A DNA stretch of 44,172 nt, from assembly GCF_021129195.1 (NCBI RefSeq), contig NZ_JAJOHW010000136.1:1-44172 (forward strand). The letters are read 5' to 3'. The notes below the pieces were generated by a model, which did not search any database, was not told where the DNA came from, and saw nothing but the letters and a program-made list of their open reading frames with translations. This document shows, one piece after another, positions 29,974 to 37,145 of the stretch. The DNA comes from Chromobacterium aquaticum. Lineage in GTDB: Bacteria; Pseudomonadota; Gammaproteobacteria; Burkholderiales; Chromobacteriaceae. How positions within the stretch are numbered: the stretch's first letter is position 1; every line of letters starts with the position of its first letter. The position numbers and the translations under genes are program-made.

Positions 29974-31308
29974 TCAAGCGGTTTCCGTGATCAGCGCCTC
30001 GCCCACCAGCGAGTGCGGGCGGGCTTCAGTGATGCGCACGTCCATCATCTGGTTCAGCAGGCGCGGATGGCCGACGAAGTTGACCACGCGGTTGTTGGCG
30101 GTGCGCGCCGCCAGCATGGTGGCGTCCTTCTTGGACACGCTTTCCACCAGCACGCGCTGCACCGTGCCCACCATCGCCTGGTTGATGGCGAAGCCCTTGG
30201 CCTCGATCACCTCGTTCAGGGCTTCCAGGCGGCGCACTTTCTCCGCGTGCGGGGTGTCGTCCGGCAGATTGGACGCCGGCGTGCCCGGGCGCGGGCTGTA
30301 GATGAACACATAGCTGAAGTCGACTTCCATGTCCTTGACCAGCTTCAGCGTCTGTTCGAAGTCGGCCTCGGTCTCGCCGGGGAAGCCGACGATGAAGTCC
30401 GACGACAGGCACAGATCCGGCCGCAGCGCGCGCAGCTTGCGGATGATGGACTTGTACTCCAGGCCGGTGTAGCCGCGCTTCATCGCCGCCAGCACGCGGT
30501 CGGCGCCGCTTTGCACCGGCAGGTGCAGATGAGACACCAGCTTGGGCAGCTTGCCGTAGCAATCGATGATGCGCTGGCTGAATTCGCGCGGGTGGCTGGT
30601 GGTGAAGCGGATGCGCTCCACGCCCGGCACTTCGTGCACGTATTCCAGCAGCAGCGCGAAATCGGCGATTTCGCCGTCGGACATCGCGCCGCGGTAGGCG
30701 TTGACGTTCTGGCCCAGCAGGGTGATTTCCTTCACGCCCTGCGCGGCCAGGCCGGCGATCTCGGTCAGCACGTCGTCGAAGGGGCGGCTGACCTCCTCGC
30801 CGCGGGTATAGGGCACCACGCAGAAGGAACAGTACTTGGAACAGCCTTCCATGATGGATACGTAAGCCGCGCCGCCGTCCACCTTGGCCGGCGGGATGTG
30901 GTCGAATTTTTCGATTTCCGGGAAGGAAATATCCACCTGCGAGCTGCCGCTGGACTGGCGCGATTTGATCAGGTCCGGCAAGCGATGCAGCGTCTGCGGG
31001 CCGAACACCACGTCGACATAGGGCGCGCGCTTGACGATGGTTTCGCCTTCCTGCGACGCCACGCAGCCGCCGACGCCGATGATCAGATTGGGGTTGGCTT
31101 CCTTCAGCGGGCGGATGCGGCCCAGGTCGGAGAACACCTTTTCCTGCGCTTTCTCGCGCACGCTACAGGTGTTGAAAAGGATGACGTCGGCGTCTTCCGG
31201 CTTGTCGGTCTGAATCATGCCCTCGGCGTCGGACAGCACGTCGGCCATCTTGTCCGAGTCGTACTCGTTCATTTGGCAGCCGAAAGTCTTGATGTATACC
31301 TTTTTCAT
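29974..31308 (-). CDS. miaB: tRNA-2-methylthio-N6-dimethylallyladenosine synthase MiaB
   Basis: This radical-SAM methylthiotransferase modifies i6A37 to ms2i6A37 in tRNAs that read UNN codons. The 444-residue protein has the UPF0004 domain with Cys11, Cys48 and Cys82 binding the auxiliary cluster, the radical SAM motif Cys156-x3-Cys160-x2-Cys163 in GCSKYCSFC, and a C-terminal TRAM domain. All six cluster cysteines are present and length is normal. An exported-protein gene ends 71 bp upstream. Confidence 0.97.
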   Translation of the reverse strand: MKKVYIKTFGCQMNEYDSDKMADVLSDAEGMIQTDKPEDADVILFNTCSVREKAQEKVFSDLGRIRPLKEANPNLIIGVGGCVASQEGETIVKRAPYVDVVFGPQTLHRLPDLIKSRQSSGSSQVDISFPEIEKFDHIPPAKVDGGAAYVSIMEGCSKYCSFCVVPYTRGEEVSRPFDDVLTEIAGLAAQGVKEITLLGQNVNAYRGAMSDGEIADFALLLEYVHEVPGVERIRFTTSHPREFSQRIIDCYGKLPKLVSHLHLPVQSGADRVLAAMKRGYTGLEYKSIIRKLRALRPDLCLSSDFIVGFPGETEADFEQTLKLVKDMEVDFSYVFIYSPRPGTPASNLPDDTPHAEKVRRLEALNEVIEAKGFAINQAMVGTVQRVLVESVSKKDATMLAARTANNRVVNFVGHPRLLNQMMDVRITEARPHSLVGEALITETA

Positions 31309-31379
31309 TGCAGCTTGATTCCAGCGTGTTTCCGTCGGTTCGTCGCGGCCTGCTTGGCAGGCGCGCGCCGCGCGCGGGA

Positions 31380-31772
31380 TTATTGGGATGGCTGGGAGGC
31401 GGCCTCGGCCTCCCTTTGCTTCAGCAATTCCACTTCCTCGGGACGCAGCACCCAGATGCGGTTGATCTGGCCCTGCATATTGAAAGTCACGGCCACTGGC
31501 TTGCCCTCCAGGGTATCCAGTTGGCCGCGCAGCAGGAAGCGGTTGCTCTCATCGAAGATGCGCAGGCCGGGCGCCAGCGGAAACTGGCGGTTGGAGCGGA
31601 TGAAAATGCCGAGCAGGCTTTCCAGCAGCGAGCGGTCTTTCTTGACGAACTCGATGGTGGCGTCATCCACGGCGCGGACGGTGCCGGCCTTCAGATCCAA
31701 GGGCAGCAGGCGGCCGGCCAGGGCGGGGGCGGCGAGCGATGCCGCGAGCAGGGCGACGATGAGTATTTTCAT
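31380..31772 (-). CDS. Exported protein of unknown function, 130 residues
   Basis: The N-terminus [20 protein letters not shown] is a clear Sec signal peptide with a predicted AxA cleavage at about residue 19. The mature part (about 110 residues) looks beta-rich: a [18 protein letters not shown] stretch and a [20 protein letters not shown] stretch suggest a small barrel similar in look to periplasmic DUF5666/PRC-type folds. The tail is charged and Gln/Ala-rich. I do not recognise the family. It lies in line with GNAT upstream and miaB downstream. Confidence 0.75.
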   Translation of the reverse strand: MKILIVALLAASLAAPALAGRLLPLDLKAGTVRAVDDATIEFVKKDRSLLESLLGIFIRSNRQFPLAPGLRIFDESNRFLLRGQLDTLEGKPVAVTFNMQGQINRIWVLRPEEVELLKQREAEAASQPSQ

Positions 31773-31875
31773 AAGGAATTGAATGCGTTGCGCGCGATTC
31801 TATCATAGCTTGGCCGGCGGCCAGGCCAAATCTTCCTGTGAGCATGGGCGCGTCGGCGCGGCAAAGCAGCTCGTT

Positions 31876-32388
31876 TTACAATGAACGCTGCATGCACACC
31901 GCGCCTTCGCCATAGGCGGCATTGGCCTCATTGTCCCGGCTGGCCTGGTAGCCAAAGCGCTGCCAATAACGGGCGGCGCCCAGCACCGCCACCAGCCGCG
32001 CCTGGCGCAGGCCGCGGCGGCGGCCCTGGCCCAGCACGGTTTGCACCAGCCGCGGCCCCAGGCCGTGACCGCGCGCGTCCGGATGCAGCGCCAGATCGTG
32101 GATGAACAGGGTGTCGGCGGCGGTTGGCAGCTGTTCCAGCTTATGGCCCAGCTTGGGCGGGCGGCTGCCGGCCCAGGGGTGGGCAAACAGATAACCCAGC
32201 AACTGGCCGGGACGTTCCGCCACCCAGCAGGTGTCCGGCGACAAACGCTGGCGCGAGGCCAGCGCATCGCGGCTTTCCAGCATCTCGGCAGGGTAGCAGT
32301 GCTGCTGCACTTGCAGCACCGCGGGTAAATCTCGAACTTGCATCGGGCGCAGGACGATGGCGTCCTGGCGACTACTGACTGCGGACAT
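31876..32388 (-). CDS. GNAT family N-acetyltransferase
   Basis: The 170-residue product has the GNAT acetyl-CoA motif A, IHDLALHPDARGHGLGPRLV (about 96-115), followed by a motif B-like RYWQRFGYQA (YWQRFGY near 148). The N-terminal IVLRPMQVRDLPAVLQVQ is also typical. Its substrate is unknown; possible roles range from protein acetylation to drug or metabolite acetylation. The ATG at 32388 has no strong ribosome site. A perfect -10 hexamer and terminator hairpin lie just upstream on the same strand. Confidence 0.85.
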   Translation of the reverse strand: MSAVSSRQDAIVLRPMQVRDLPAVLQVQQHCYPAEMLESRDALASRQRLSPDTCWVAERPGQLLGYLFAHPWAGSRPPKLGHKLEQLPTAADTLFIHDLALHPDARGHGLGPRLVQTVLGQGRRRGLRQARLVAVLGAARYWQRFGYQASRDNEANAAYGEGAVCMQRSL

Positions 32389-32404
32389 CGGTACGGCCTA
32401 TCCA

Positions 32405-32470
32405 TGAAAAACGACAAAAGCAAAGAGCGCGGCGACCGCCGCGCTCTGTTCGAATACGAATGGCATTATA
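32405..32470 (-). promoter_or_regulatory. Promoter plus terminator-like leader (candidate attenuator) before the GNAT gene
   Basis: On the minus strand a perfect TATAAT (32470-32465) is followed, about 18 bases later, by a perfect 10-bp stem (32447-32438 with 32433-32424, 4-nt loop) and a T-rich run (TTTGCTTTTGTCGTTTTT). The hairpin ends about 17 bases before the GNAT ATG. No good -35 hexamer is visible. It could be an attenuator or a very short RNA. Confidence 0.45.
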
Positions 32471-32629
32471 GCGCGCCAGCCGCGCGCGCGGCCAGCCGGC
32501 AGGCCCCGCTGAACCGCTACCGCAAGGAGCTTTTCCTGGTCTTGGACGCGCCGGCGCCGCACGCGGCATTGAATTTCTGGCGGAATAATGGTCTATTCCT
32601 GATCCGCCCCATTCCTTGAGTCGCCGTTT

Positions 32630-33850
32630 ATGTCGCACTGGCTGTCCCTGATCGACCCCGACAAGATTCGCCGCACCCCGCTGGGCGCGCGTGGCCATAA
32701 TCTGCTGCTGACGCCGCAGACGACGCCGCAAGCGTTGCTGCTGAGCCTGGAAGAGCAGGAACTGGTGGGCGGCTGGCTCAAATCGCGGCGCAACCGCGTG
32801 CGCTGGAGCAGCCTGCTGGCGTTGGCGGACAGCCCCACGCTGGCGGAGAACCTGCTGCGCCGGCTATTGGAGGCCGGCTGGTGCGAAGTGGAACTGCATG
32901 CCGAAACCGGCTTGCGCTTTAATCAGCTGGAACCGTTCTGGGTGCAATGGCTGGACATGTACGGCCTGCGCCACCTGTTGGGCATGGGCGATCCACGGCC
33001 GCAGGCGGAAGTGGTGGAGCTGTGGCGCGGCTGGCAGCCGCGCCATCCGCTGCTGCTGGGCTTGGCGGAAAGCCTGAGCCCGCATCTGCAATCCTCCACG
33101 CTGGAGCGCCGCCTCAAGCTGGCCCAGGCGCTGGATCAATGGCTGCTGGACGGCAGCTGGGGCACCGAGCGCCAGTTCTCGCAACGCGCGCTGGGGCGCA
33201 GCAAGGCCTTCGGCGCGGCGGATCGGCAGTGGCTGGCGGAGTTCGGCATTGATCTGGAAGCTTGCGGCATCGCCCGCCACACCCCGCACGTGTTCCTGTC
33301 CGGGCCGCTGGGGCTGTGGGCCGGACAGCAATGCCTGTTGTCCGCGGCCTTGCTGCAGCAAGGCGTGGCCTTGGGGCCGGAGGCTTTGCTGGGCGTGAGC
33401 GCGGTGGAGGGGGCGATCCGCAGCGTGCGCATCGTGGAAAACCTCAGCGTGTTTCAAACCCTCAGCCAGCAGGCGCTGCCGGTGCTGACCATCTGGGTGC
33501 CGGGCCAGCCGCACCAGCGTTGGCGCGAGGCGGTGCGCCATCTGCTGTCCTTGCTGCGGGTGCCGGTGCAGATCGCCTGCGACCTAGACCCGTCCGGCAT
33601 CGCCATCGCGATGGCCGTGGGCAAGGTGGCGGAGCAGGCTGGCCGGCCGTGGGAGCCGTGGCGGATGCTGCCGGAGCAACTGACGCTGGCCAATGGCGCG
33701 CAGCCCTTGAGCGAGGTGGACCAGGCGCAGCTGGCGCGCTTGATGGGCGGCGGCCTGCCGCCCTTGCTGCACAGCCTGGCGATGGAGATGCAGGAGCGGC
33801 AGTGCAAGGTGGAGCAGGAGGCGCTGTTCATCGATGAATGGGGGGATTGA
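32630..33850 (+). CDS. JetD-like protein: winged helix plus TOPRIM (DUF3322/DUF2220-type), orphan
   Basis: The 406-residue product has a winged-helix-like N-terminal region (about 38-90, GGWLKSRRNRVRWSSLLAL), FSQRALGRSKAF at 183-194 (compare the SlrlFGdSK motif of JetD), and a C-terminal TOPRIM-like core. That core has IVEN at 268-271 (acidic Glu270), the DLDPSG motif at 318-323 (Asp318, Asp320), and VEQEAL near the end (394-399). These match the pattern of JetD, the nuclease subunit of the Wadjet system, and topoisomerase VI A/Spo11 relatives. No JetA, JetB or JetC gene is beside it. Family assignment is by motif recognition. A strong terminator follows. Confidence 0.6.
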   Translation: MSHWLSLIDPDKIRRTPLGARGHNLLLTPQTTPQALLLSLEEQELVGGWLKSRRNRVRWSSLLALADSPTLAENLLRRLLEAGWCEVELHAETGLRFNQLEPFWVQWLDMYGLRHLLGMGDPRPQAEVVELWRGWQPRHPLLLGLAESLSPHLQSSTLERRLKLAQALDQWLLDGSWGTERQFSQRALGRSKAFGAADRQWLAEFGIDLEACGIARHTPHVFLSGPLGLWAGQQCLLSAALLQQGVALGPEALLGVSAVEGAIRSVRIVENLSVFQTLSQQALPVLTIWVPGQPHQRWREAVRHLLSLLRVPVQIACDLDPSGIAIAMAVGKVAEQAGRPWEPWRMLPEQLTLANGAQPLSEVDQAQLARLMGGGLPPLLHSLAMEMQERQCKVEQEALFIDEWGD

Positions 33851-33890
33851 AACCCATATTGGGCCTTGCATCATATTGTTTTAGATTTCT

Positions 33891-33921
33891 AAAAGCGACG
33901 CATGGGATGCGCCGCTTTTTT
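33891..33921 (+). terminator. Intrinsic terminator after the JetD-like gene
   Basis: AAAAGCG-ACGCAT pairs with ATGCG-CCGCTTTT with one internal A/C mismatch (stem 33892-33917) and runs into six T. It lies about 40 bp after the stop. Confidence 0.85.
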
Positions 33922-34036
33922 CAATAGCTGGCCTTTGATTGGTTTGTTCACTATTTTTGATATGGCTGGCTGATTAAATAGTATGCATTTGATGCCGGGT
34001 TGCCGGGTAAGATGACAGATTAATGCTGTCGTAGTG

Positions 34037-34456
34037 CTAGTCAATTTCCCAACCTGGTGGACAGGTCGGGTAAGATATCCAGTAACTCAGAGAGCGGCGC
34101 TCTGCCGAATCCCCCCATTGGTAAATGCCTGAGCCGTTGAAATAAAAAACGGGTTTGTGTGCGACATATCCAACAACCGAGGCTTTGCAGTAAAAAAATG
34201 GGGATGTCAAAAAATCGATGACCGATAGCTCATCTATACATGTTAGTTGTGCGACGCGGTCTTCTATTGATGCGTAATTGGCGATGCACTTGGTCCGGTC
34301 GCCAGTTTTCGACAAGCTGTCCAGCATGTCGAATTCTTCATTTGGCAATGCTCGTACATGCTCCGAAACAACACGCACGAAATCGGCTCTGAACGGAATT
34401 AACCCTTCCATCCGGTAGCTGGATAGGTTTTTATGCATATAGTTAACATTATCCAT
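34037..34456 (-). CDS. Unknown protein, 139 residues, in AT-rich patch
   Basis: The frame from ATG 34456 gives a 139-residue soluble protein with no signal peptide, starting MDNVNYMHKNLSSYRMEGLI. It has mixed alpha/beta character and an aromatic C-terminal part (YFNGSGIYQWGDSAERRSLS, then WISYPTCPPGWEID). Cysteines at three positions have no metal-site spacing. Base composition is clearly more AT-rich than neighbours, which suggests horizontal acquisition. It is divergent from the cupin gene (146 bp gap). I do not recognise the family; a small immunity- or effector-type protein is possible but unsupported. Confidence 0.55.
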   Translation of the reverse strand: MDNVNYMHKNLSSYRMEGLIPFRADFVRVVSEHVRALPNEEFDMLDSLSKTGDRTKCIANYASIEDRVAQLTCIDELSVIDFLTSPFFYCKASVVGYVAHKPVFYFNGSGIYQWGDSAERRSLSYWISYPTCPPGWEID

Positions 34457-34555
34457 GGTGGTCAAATTTTAAGAGGGTGCAGGGAGCCGATCATATAGAT
34501 ACAGCAGCAGGACATCTCCGAAAAAATGATAATTCACGATGTCAGCTTTAAGTGT

Positions 34556-34596
34556 TATGATGTGATCATTGCGTTCATTTTGTTCTAGAAAGAACA
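34556..34596 (+). promoter_or_regulatory. Extended -10 promoter and inverted repeat before the cupin gene
   Basis: TATGAT at 34556-34561 with TG one base upstream (extended -10) and a weak TTCACG 17 bp before it form a promoter candidate. TGTTCT-AGAA-AGAACA (34581-34596), a perfect inverted repeat, ends 6 bp before the ATG and covers the ribosome-binding region, so it could be an operator or an RNA hairpin controlling translation. Confidence 0.4.
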
Positions 34597-34602
34597 TTTC
34601 AG

Positions 34603-35109
34603 ATGAGTGTAGTTGATGCGAAAAAATCAAAGTTGATCAGCAGCGCGGATGTCGAAGCGGTGATACGCGAAAGCAAGGCACTGCCTAGAAAACGTGTGCC
34701 TATCCTGGTTCATGACAGTTACGATGAGATGCCGCAGCGCTTTGTCAATTGCATGTCGGCCAATTCCTATATCAGACCGCATCTGCATGAGAATAATAAT
34801 CAGTGGGAACTGGTGATCTGGGTTTCTGGGGAAATGCTGGTGCTGATCTTTAATGAAGATGGCTCCATCTCAAAAAGAATCGAGTTTGGCCAGGACAAGA
34901 ATCGGATCGTTGAAATTCGGCAGAACCAATACCATGCCTTTGTTCCCATGTCGGACTGTGCCTATTTTGAGGTTAGAAACTGTAAATTTGACCCTGATAG
35001 TGATAGACGGTATGCGGCCTGGGCTCCGGATGAGGCCAGTGCAGGCGTGGATGATTTCTTCGCTTGGATGAAAAGCGCTGAAGTTGGACAGCGGTATGCA
35101 GAATCTTAG
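34603..35109 (+). CDS. WbuC-type cupin protein
   Basis: The 168-residue product matches the WbuC cupin pattern: HDSYDEMPQRFVNCMSANSY, IRPHLHENNNQWELVIWVSG (His60, His62 and Glu69 are likely metal ligands), NQYHAFVPM (His111), and RYAAWAPDEASAGVDDFFAW at the C-terminus. WbuC members are usually found in O-antigen or surface-polysaccharide clusters and are of unknown chemistry. Here the partner is a PAS-LuxR regulator whose gene overlaps the stop by 14 bases, so a sensory role is an inference from context. Codon use is AT-rich compared with the core genes. Confidence 0.75.
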   Translation: MSVVDAKKSKLISSADVEAVIRESKALPRKRVPILVHDSYDEMPQRFVNCMSANSYIRPHLHENNNQWELVIWVSGEMLVLIFNEDGSISKRIEFGQDKNRIVEIRQNQYHAFVPMSDCAYFEVRNCKFDPDSDRRYAAWAPDEASAGVDDFFAWMKSAEVGQRYAES

Positions 35110-35845
35110 TCTGTATTTGCAAATCATAGACAGTAGCCCGGTACCTACTTTCTGGAAAGATGCCGCCCTGAACTTTGTCGGTTGCAATGATGCTTTTCTG
35201 GACATGGTTGGTGCCATGCAGCGCTCCGAATTCATCGGCAAAAAAGATATCGACTTGCCATGGAGCCCGAATTGGGAGGAGTACGAGCGAGATGACCGCC
35301 ATGTGTTGCAGACAGGGACGCCGATTTCCAGGCTGGAAGGCATCCCATCCAGTGATGGCAGCATAGTCCTGTCACAAACCACCAAGCATCCCCTGATCAA
35401 GAATGGCAAGGTCGTCGGCATCGTTGGCTACTGCAAAGACGTCACCTTGGAAAAAAAACTCAAAGACGCCGAAGCAGAGAAACAGATTGAGAAGATCAAT
35501 TCCAAGTTGATCGCGCTAGTGGAGAAATTCGTTAACGATGCCCGGCTATGCCAGGTTGAGATCGTGAATGAACGGATAGGTCTGAAAAGTCCGAACAACA
35601 AGCTGGTGATTGCTGCGCCCTTGAGCAAGCGCGAAACCGAAATCCTGTATTGCCTGTCCCTGCATAAGACACCAAAGGAGATTTCCCGAATTCTGTCGCT
35701 GGCGCATGGCAGAGAGGTGTCGATTCGCTCGGTGCAAACCATCATCAATGAAAAGTTGTACTCCAAGCTGGATGTGCACTCCACCAGCCACCTCATAGAA
35801 CGGGCAGCCGCCCTGAATCTGATTCCGCTGCACATGCCGAAGTAG
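35096..35845 (+). CDS. PAS-LuxR-type transcriptional regulator
   Basis: The 249-residue protein has a PAS domain (about 7-118; SSPVPTFWKDAALNFVGCND and GKVVGIVGYCKDVTLEKK), a helical linker (119-150) and a C-terminal GerE/LuxR helix-turn-helix (about 175-240; PLSKRETEILYCLSLHKTPK and YSKLDVHSTSHLIERA). It is likely a one-component ligand-binding regulator; no receiver or kinase domain is present. The ATG at 35096 lies inside the cupin gene (14-base overlap), so the two are translationally coupled. Target genes are unknown. Confidence 0.8.
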   Translation: MQNLSLYLQIIDSSPVPTFWKDAALNFVGCNDAFLDMVGAMQRSEFIGKKDIDLPWSPNWEEYERDDRHVLQTGTPISRLEGIPSSDGSIVLSQTTKHPLIKNGKVVGIVGYCKDVTLEKKLKDAEAEKQIEKINSKLIALVEKFVNDARLCQVEIVNERIGLKSPNNKLVIAAPLSKRETEILYCLSLHKTPKEISRILSLAHGREVSIRSVQTIINEKLYSKLDVHSTSHLIERAAALNLIPLHMPK

Positions 35846-35938
35846 AGTGGCTGTGTGTCACGTTCTTCTCGGCCAAGGCTCGGCACTTACGCTTTGCCGC
35901 GGCCCCCGTCTATCCCAAAACGGAAGCACATTGCCAGA

Positions 35939-35971
35939 CCGTACGAGCTGAAGTGGCATCAGTTCGTACGG
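35939..35971. repeat. 13-bp inverted repeat (hairpin)
   Basis: CCGTACGAGCTGA (35939-35951) pairs with TCAGTTCGTACGG (35959-35971) with one G-T wobble and a 7-nt loop. There is no T run, so it is not a standard terminator for the PAS-LuxR gene. It lies in the convergent gap between that gene and the exported protein gene. Confidence 0.6.
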
Positions 35972-35993
35972 CCTATGGCCTCATCGGTCTAGC

Positions 35994-36401
35994 TCAAGGC
36001 TGGTTATAGCTGTATTCGATGCCGTTGATCGTGGATTTGAAGCCGTAGCGTGGGAAGGCCGGGTTCGGCTTCTTGGCGAGGTAGGCATCCGCCAGCGCCT
36101 CGGCCGCCTGGCGGTAGAACTTGCCCTGATTCTTGTTGTACCAGGGGTCGTCGTGCGGGTTGGGGCTGAATTTATAGCTTTGATCGCGGCCGCCGGCGAT
36201 ATAAATGCGGATGCCGCGCGCGCCGGGGCCGGAACCGCCGCTTTTCTGCTCCACATAATTGAAGGTGATGCCGCTTTTTTTGTAATCGGGCAGGCTGCCG
36301 CTGATATTGGCGGCCAGCGCGCCGCCGGCGGTCAGTGTCAGCGCGCTGACCGCGAGCAAGGCCGCAACGCGGCGAAACAGGAAGTGGAGGGGTGGATGCA
36401 T
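35994..36401 (-). CDS. Exported protein of unknown function, 135 residues
   Basis: Starting at ATG 36401 (AAAGGTG about 6 bp upstream), the product has a Sec signal peptide (MHPPLHFLFRRVAALLAVSA, then TLTAGGALA|AN) and a mature domain of about 106 residues rich in Gly, Tyr and Ser. Visible pieces are SGGSGPGARGIRIYIAG, NPHDDPWYNKNQGKFYRQAA and a C-terminal NGIEYSYNQP. No known domain is recognised. GC is high, unlike the AT-rich patch upstream. Longer in-frame starts (to 36461) would bury the signal peptide and are rejected. Confidence 0.65.
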   Translation of the reverse strand: MHPPLHFLFRRVAALLAVSALTLTAGGALAANISGSLPDYKKSGITFNYVEQKSGGSGPGARGIRIYIAGGRDQSYKFSPNPHDDPWYNKNQGKFYRQAAEALADAYLAKKPNPAFPRYGFKSTINGIEYSYNQP

Positions 36402-36506
36402 GGGACACCTTTCTGAAATGGTTGAGAGCGCTTGGCCGGTAACGGCTGCGTTCAATGCCATCGGGATGGATGGGGAGGCGTTAGCGTCGTGAATGGCGCT
36501 TAAATG

Positions 36507-36574
36507 TCGCCTATTTATACAAATGGCAATTAACGTACAACTTTGAATGCCATTTGGATTTAGACGATAGGCGA
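36507..36574. repeat. Nested 68-bp palindromic element
   Basis: Two perfect inverted-repeat pairs are nested: TCGCCTAT (36507-36514) with ATAGGCGA (36567-36574), and CAAATGGCA (36520-36528) with TGCCATTTG (36548-36556). Short unpaired spacers lie between them, centred on a GTAC-containing region. It lies in the divergent gap between the exported-protein gene and the gene at 36694. It could be a small mobile repeat, a cruciform or an operator. Confidence 0.6.
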
Positions 36575-36693
36575 GCCCACGGCGCGCAGCAAGTCTTGCA
36601 TGCCAGTCCTTAAGGCCGGGCTGGCGAAACCCCGGAGCCGGCGATGTTTACCGATTGCGGCCGACGAGTGCTGGCCTATGCTGAGAAGGTGGC

Positions 36694-36990
36694 ATGGCGT
36701 GGTTGGAAAGCAGGTTTGAGATGGAAGAACGGGACTTGGTGGGCGGCGGCATTCCGATGGCGCAGCTCAAGCTGGAGTTGCTCGCCACTGGCGTATTGCT
36801 TATCTCGGTGTACGAGGTAGACGATGAGGAGGCGTTTTTCGTTTACGAGGCCCGCAACGATTTCGACCCGGATGCGGTGCTGGCCGCCGCCGAGGCGAGT
36901 TTGGATCCGGTGCGGCTGAGCGTGTTCAAGCATGTGTTTTTTCCGGCCACGGACGATGTCGAAGATGGATCGGAAGAGGGCGACGGCTAA
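36694..36990 (+). CDS. Small acidic protein of unknown function, 98 residues
   Basis: The product (MAWLESRFEMEERDLVGGGI...) has a central beta-like stretch, LLATGVLLISVYEVDDEEAF, and an acidic tail (ATDDVEDGSEEGDG). AAGGTGG lies 4-5 bp before the ATG. Base use fits the genome. No motif is recognised. A clean terminator follows 28 bp after the stop, which supports a real single-gene unit. The preceding 292-bp gap (36402-36693) holds the palindromic element described at 36507. Confidence 0.6.
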   Translation: MAWLESRFEMEERDLVGGGIPMAQLKLELLATGVLLISVYEVDDEEAFFVYEARNDFDPDAVLAAAEASLDPVRLSVFKHVFFPATDDVEDGSEEGDG

Positions 36991-37018
36991 GCCGCCGGCG
37001 CTGTGTGGATAAGATGCC

Positions 37019-37045
37019 AACCCCGCGGATGCGGGGTTTTGCTTT
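37019..37045 (+). terminator. Intrinsic terminator after the small acidic protein gene
   Basis: AACCCCGC (37019-37026) pairs with GCGGGGTT (37031-37038), GGAT loop, followed by a T-rich run. A second GC hairpin (37080-37101) follows and may serve the convergent minus-strand gene. Confidence 0.85.
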
Positions 37046-37145
37046 TTCGCAGTGGCGGCCGCCGCGCGCGGCATGCGCAAAGCCCGCCTGGGGGCGGGCT
37101 TCGGGTGCTGATGGATGGCCCGGTCCCGGAACCGGGCGCATGCGC

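Noticed and set aside
32404-32619. A 71-codon plus-strand frame just before the JetD-like gene
   Set aside because: It has GC-rich third positions and ends 10 bp before the next gene, but it has no ribosome site, resembles no protein, and its first part is the minus-strand promoter-terminator leader of the GNAT gene. It may still be real.
36600-36690. Weak resemblance to a c-di-GMP-I riboswitch (GGCGAAACC and GTTTACCGA pieces)
   Set aside because: The conserved core (GACGCAAAGCC-type) is absent and the spacing is wrong.
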